Positions 6,367-8,705 of a stretch of 8,705 bases of DNA are shown here, one piece after another. The stretch spans positions 1 through 8,705 of the forward strand of contig JAKAXN010000180.1 of assembly GCA_021816565.1 (NCBI GenBank), read 5' to 3'. A program made the translations under genes and the position numbers. This stretch comes from Actinomycetes bacterium (GTDB lineage Bacteria; Actinomycetota; Acidimicrobiia; Acidimicrobiales; Palsa-688). The notes under the pieces were generated by a model that searched no databases, had not been told where the DNA came from, and saw only the letters and a program-made list of their open reading frames with translations. The first letter of the stretch is position 1. The number at the start of each line of letters is the position of its first letter.

Positions 6367-6591
6367 TCAGGCCCGCAGCCGGCGGACCAGGATCCTCGGG
6401 AGCAGCAGGTCGAGCATCGAGCGTTCCACCCCGTAATGGTCCCGGTGCTCGGCCTCGTCCCACCAGGCCTGGGTCTGGCGCCGCAGCCGGTGGCGGAGGT
6501 AGCTGAGCTCCTCGGCGGCAGCGGCTACCAGCACCGCACCGGCCGCCAACTCGACCCACCGGCGGGACCGCGAGCTGTTGGGGGGTGTCAC
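6367..6591 (-). CDS. Small hypothetical protein, 74 aa, possible single-helix membrane anchor
   Basis: The frame runs from GTG 6591-6589 to TGA 6369-6367. The N-terminus is short and basic (SRSRRW), followed by an Ala/Val-rich stretch (about residues 13-26, ELAAGAVLVAAAAEEL) that could be a membrane helix, although acidic residues at both ends make it short and marginal. The rest is strongly charged and helical, with an aromatic WWDEAEHRDHY stretch and a basic, Leu-rich tail. I recognise no family. It begins 25 nt after the stop of the PAS-GAF-GGDEF-EAL gene on the same strand, so the two are probably co-transcribed. No Shine-Dalgarno is visible upstream of the GTG, which weakens the call. 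A small soluble cytoplasmic protein or a chance frame are the alternatives. Confidence 0.5.
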   Translation of the reverse strand: MTPPNSSRSRRWVELAAGAVLVAAAAEELSYLRHRLRRQTQAWWDEAEHRDHYGVERSMLDLLLPRILVRRLRA

Positions 6592-6616
6592 ACCGAGAAG
6601 TGTGCTGCCCGGTGGC

Positions 6617-8705
6617 CTACGCGGCCGTCACCCGGCCGGGATGAGATGGCGCCGGGTGGCTCAGCTCCTCCGGCGCGGCGGCGCCACCGAAGAGGAATCC
6701 CTGCAGGTAGGCCACCCCCAGCTGCTCCAGTTGGCGGCGCTGCTCGTCGGTCTCCACGCCCTCGGCGATGGTGGGCAGATCCAGCGCCCGGCAGAGGGCG
6801 ACGATGCCTTCCAGCAGGGCGGCCGCCCTCGGTGCCGGGCTGTGGCCCACGAAGGACCGGTCGATCTTGACGAAGTCGACCGGCAGGCGGGCCAGATGCG
6901 ACAGGGAGGAGTGGCCGGTGCCGAAGTCGTCCATGCCCACGAGCAGGCCGATGGCCCTGAGCGCGGCCATGGCTTCGTGGGCTCGGTCCACGTCGGTCAT
7001 CACGGCGCTCTCGGTGACCTCCAGGGAGATGTCGCCCGGGTGGGCGCCGGTCTCCTCCAGGGCGGTCCTCACCACCGACACCACATCCGAACCGGTGAGC
7101 TGCAGAGCCGAGATGTTCACCGACACGCGGCTGGGCAGTCTTTGCCGTCTCCACTCCGCAGACTGGTGGCAGGCCGTGCGGAGGATCCACTCGCCGAGCG
7201 GCAGGATCAGACCCGAGGCCTCGGCGTGGTCGATGAACTGGCCGGCCGGGATCAGTCCGGCTGTGGGGTGCTGCCATCTGAGCAGGGCTTCGGTCCCGAC
7301 CGTCTGGCCGGAGCGGGCATCCACGATGGGCTGGTAGTGGAGCCGGAACTCCCCCCGGTGCAGACCGAGCCGGATCCCCGACACCGCATCGAGCTGCTCG
7401 GAGGCCCGGGTCCTCATGTGGGGGGCGAAGATGGCGTAGCAGTCCTTACCCGACTGCTTGGCGTCGTACATGGCCATGTCCGCCTCGGCCAGCAGGCCGC
7501 CCGGATCCACCGCCGGGTCGTCGGTGACCACGAAGCCGACGCTGGCGGTGACGGCGATCGACTGGTCGGCCAGGTCCATCGGGACGCTGACCTCCCGGCG
7601 TATCCGCTCCGCCAGAGACGCTGCGGCGGTCGCATCGGTGTCCTCGCACACGACGACGAACTCGTCGCCCCCGAGGCGGGCCACGGTGTCAGCGGCGCGC
7701 GCCGAAGCGGTGATCCGGCGGGCCACCGCCGTCACGACCGAGTCGCCGGCGGAGTGGCCGAGCGTGTCGTTGACCAGCTTGAAGTTGTCGAGGTCCACGA
7801 ACAGGACCGCCACGCTGCCCCGGTGGCGCTGCAGGCGCGCCAGGGCGGTGGCCAGGCGTTGCTGCGCCAGCACCCGGTTCGGCAACCCGGTCAGGTTGTC
7901 ATGGAGGGCCTGGCGGCGCAGCTCCTCCTCGATGTGGTGGCGGGTGAGAGCCGACGCCACCATGTTGGCCACCGCTTCGAGGAAGGAGATGTCGTCGCCG
8001 GAGAACGTCCGCGGCGCCGAGGAGTACACGGTGAGCGCCCCGCCCGGCCCCGACGCCGGCCTGATCGGGGTGGATGCCCCACTGGTGCAGCCCGGTGGCA
8101 GGTCGTCGACCGGCACCCCCGGGCCGGACCGCCCACGTTCGCTTACCACCGGGGTGCCGAGTTGGTGGGCGGCGGCGGACAGCCTGCAGTCGCTCTCGGG
8201 ACCGGCGGCGTCACTCCCGTCGCCGGTGAGCCGGCCGGACTCGAACGCCACCCGAATGGCGCCCTGCTCACCTGCTGAGGCTATGACCGACCGGTCCACC
8301 TCGAGCACCCCGGTGACCGTGTGGAGGGTGTTCTGGATGAGGTCGTCGATGGAGCTCCCCTGGAGGGCCGCGCTGCTCAGATCGGCGATCGCCACCTGCT
8401 GGGCGGCCCGTCGCCGGCGACTCGTGACGTCCCGGGTGGTGACCACCACCGCCGCTATGGCGGGATCCGCCAGGCGGTTGTGGGCGATGGACTCCATCCA
8501 GCGCCAGGAACCGTCGCGGTGGGGCAGCCGGTAGTCCAGCTTCGCCTCCATGGTCAACCCGTCGGCCACGCTCCTGAAACGTTCGATGGCCGCATGGTCG
8601 TCGGGGTGCACGAAGCCGAACGGGTCCACGCCCAGCAGCTCCCCCGGGTCGTAGCCCATCTGGGCGGTCACGGCCGGGCTGCAGTACAGGTAACGGCCGT
8701 CGCGG
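6617..8705 (-). CDS. PAS-GAF-GGDEF-EAL cyclic-di-GMP synthase/phosphodiesterase, 5' end outside the window
   Basis: The frame is open to the right edge (it reads DGRYLYCSPAV before the GTG at 8671, typical PAS sequence), so that GTG is not the start and the N-terminus is missing. The stop is TAG 6619-6617. Domains in order: PAS with its PAC part (about 8705-8417, GYDPGELLG, FVHPDD, HRDGSWRWMES), GAF (about 8383-7931), GGDEF (about 7924-7427) and EAL (about 7384-6656). The cyclase domain has DNLTGLPNR, DLDNFKLVNDTLGH and an intact GGDEF at 7672-7658. The I-site RAAD lies five residues before it, as required for product inhibition. The EAL domain keeps EALLRW (7291), VNIS, LEVTES, DDFGTG, VKIDRSF, AEGVE and LQGFLFG, the expected metal and substrate residues. 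Both activities are therefore possible, with PAS and GAF as sensory input. No membrane segment is seen in this part. The conserved Arg-Pro usually following QGxLFG is Gly-Ala here. The ligand sensed is unknown. Confidence 0.95.
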   Translation of the reverse strand, partial: RDGRYLYCSPAVTAQMGYDPGELLGVDPFGFVHPDDHAAIERFRSVADGLTMEAKLDYRLPHRDGSWRWMESIAHNRLADPAIAAVVVTTRDVTSRRRRAAQQVAIADLSSAALQGSSIDDLIQNTLHTVTGVLEVDRSVIASAGEQGAIRVAFESGRLTGDGSDAAGPESDCRLSAAAHQLGTPVVSERGRSGPGVPVDDLPPGCTSGASTPIRPASGPGGALTVYSSAPRTFSGDDISFLEAVANMVASALTRHHIEEELRRQALHDNLTGLPNRVLAQQRLATALARLQRHRGSVAVLFVDLDNFKLVNDTLGHSAGDSVVTAVARRITASARAADTVARLGGDEFVVVCEDTDATAAASLAERIRREVSVPMDLADQSIAVTASVGFVVTDDPAVDPGGLLAEADMAMYDAKQSGKDCYAIFAPHMRTRASEQLDAVSGIRLGLHRGEFRLHYQPIVDARSGQTVGTEALLRWQHPTAGLIPAGQFIDHAEASGLILPLGEWILRTACHQSAEWRRQRLPSRVSVNISALQLTGSDVVSVVRTALEETGAHPGDISLEVTESAVMTDVDRAHEAMAALRAIGLLVGMDDFGTGHSSLSHLARLPVDFVKIDRSFVGHSPAPRAAALLEGIVALCRALDLPTIAEGVETDEQRRQLEQLGVAYLQGFLFGGAAAPEELSHPAPSHPGRVTAA

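Noticed and set aside
6578..8278. Long plus-strand open frame of 566 codons opposite the PAS-GAF-GGDEF-EAL gene
   Set aside because: The product is His/Gly/Val/Arg-rich with no domain, and the opposite strand has unmistakable GGDEF and EAL motifs.
8669..8671. GTG as the true start of the PAS-GAF-GGDEF-EAL protein
   Set aside because: Codons upstream to the window edge read DGRYLYCSPAV, which is PAS sequence, with no stop, so the gene continues to the right.

Overview
The window is very GC-rich, densely coding DNA with GTG starts and Arg/Ala/Gly-rich proteins. Together with the gene families present (two large MalT-like LuxR regulators, a PLDc_N/SHOCT membrane protein, and a PAS-GAF-GGDEF-EAL protein), this points to an actinomycete, possibly a deep-branching group such as Acidimicrobiia. 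The lineage is an inference from composition and gene type; there is no rRNA or marker gene here to settle it. I see no rRNA, tRNA, CRISPR array, insertion sequence, attachment site or phage gene.

Layout. (1) At the left edge is a small minus-strand gene (2-241, 79 aa) of a short conserved-hypothetical type. (2) Diverging from it are two large plus-strand genes in tandem (about 461-3100 and 3172-5712). Both encode STAND-type, MalT-like LuxR regulators with an N-terminal P-loop ATPase, a helical TPR-like middle and a C-terminal LuxR helix-turn-helix. They look like an old duplication whose ATPase domains have decayed in different places. (3) A 106-bp convergent intergenic region (5713-5818) holds two strong hairpins, each 17-18 nt past the stop codon of one flanking gene. 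(4) The right half is all minus strand. Reading in the direction of transcription, there is a PAS-GAF-GGDEF-EAL cyclic-di-GMP protein whose 5' end lies beyond the window (6617-8705), then a 74-aa putative membrane-anchored protein 25 nt later (6367-6591), then a short hairpin, a candidate promoter and a two-helix membrane protein ending in a SHOCT motif (5819-6238).

How the parts may work together. The regulator pair probably forms one regulatory locus, with the hairpin-bearing 71-nt spacer between the genes possibly setting their ratio. Their target and inducer cannot be read from the sequence. The cyclic-di-GMP protein keeps all recognisable catalytic signatures of both the cyclase and the phosphodiesterase, plus the cyclase I-site, so it could be bifunctional. 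No sequence evidence links the regulators to the cyclic-di-GMP gene; they converge and are separated by hairpins.

I found no clearly new multi-gene system. The points most worth a second look are the complementary loss of ATPase motifs in the two regulators, the hairpin that buries the most likely start codon of the first regulator, and the inverted repeat that brackets the candidate -10 box of the SHOCT gene.
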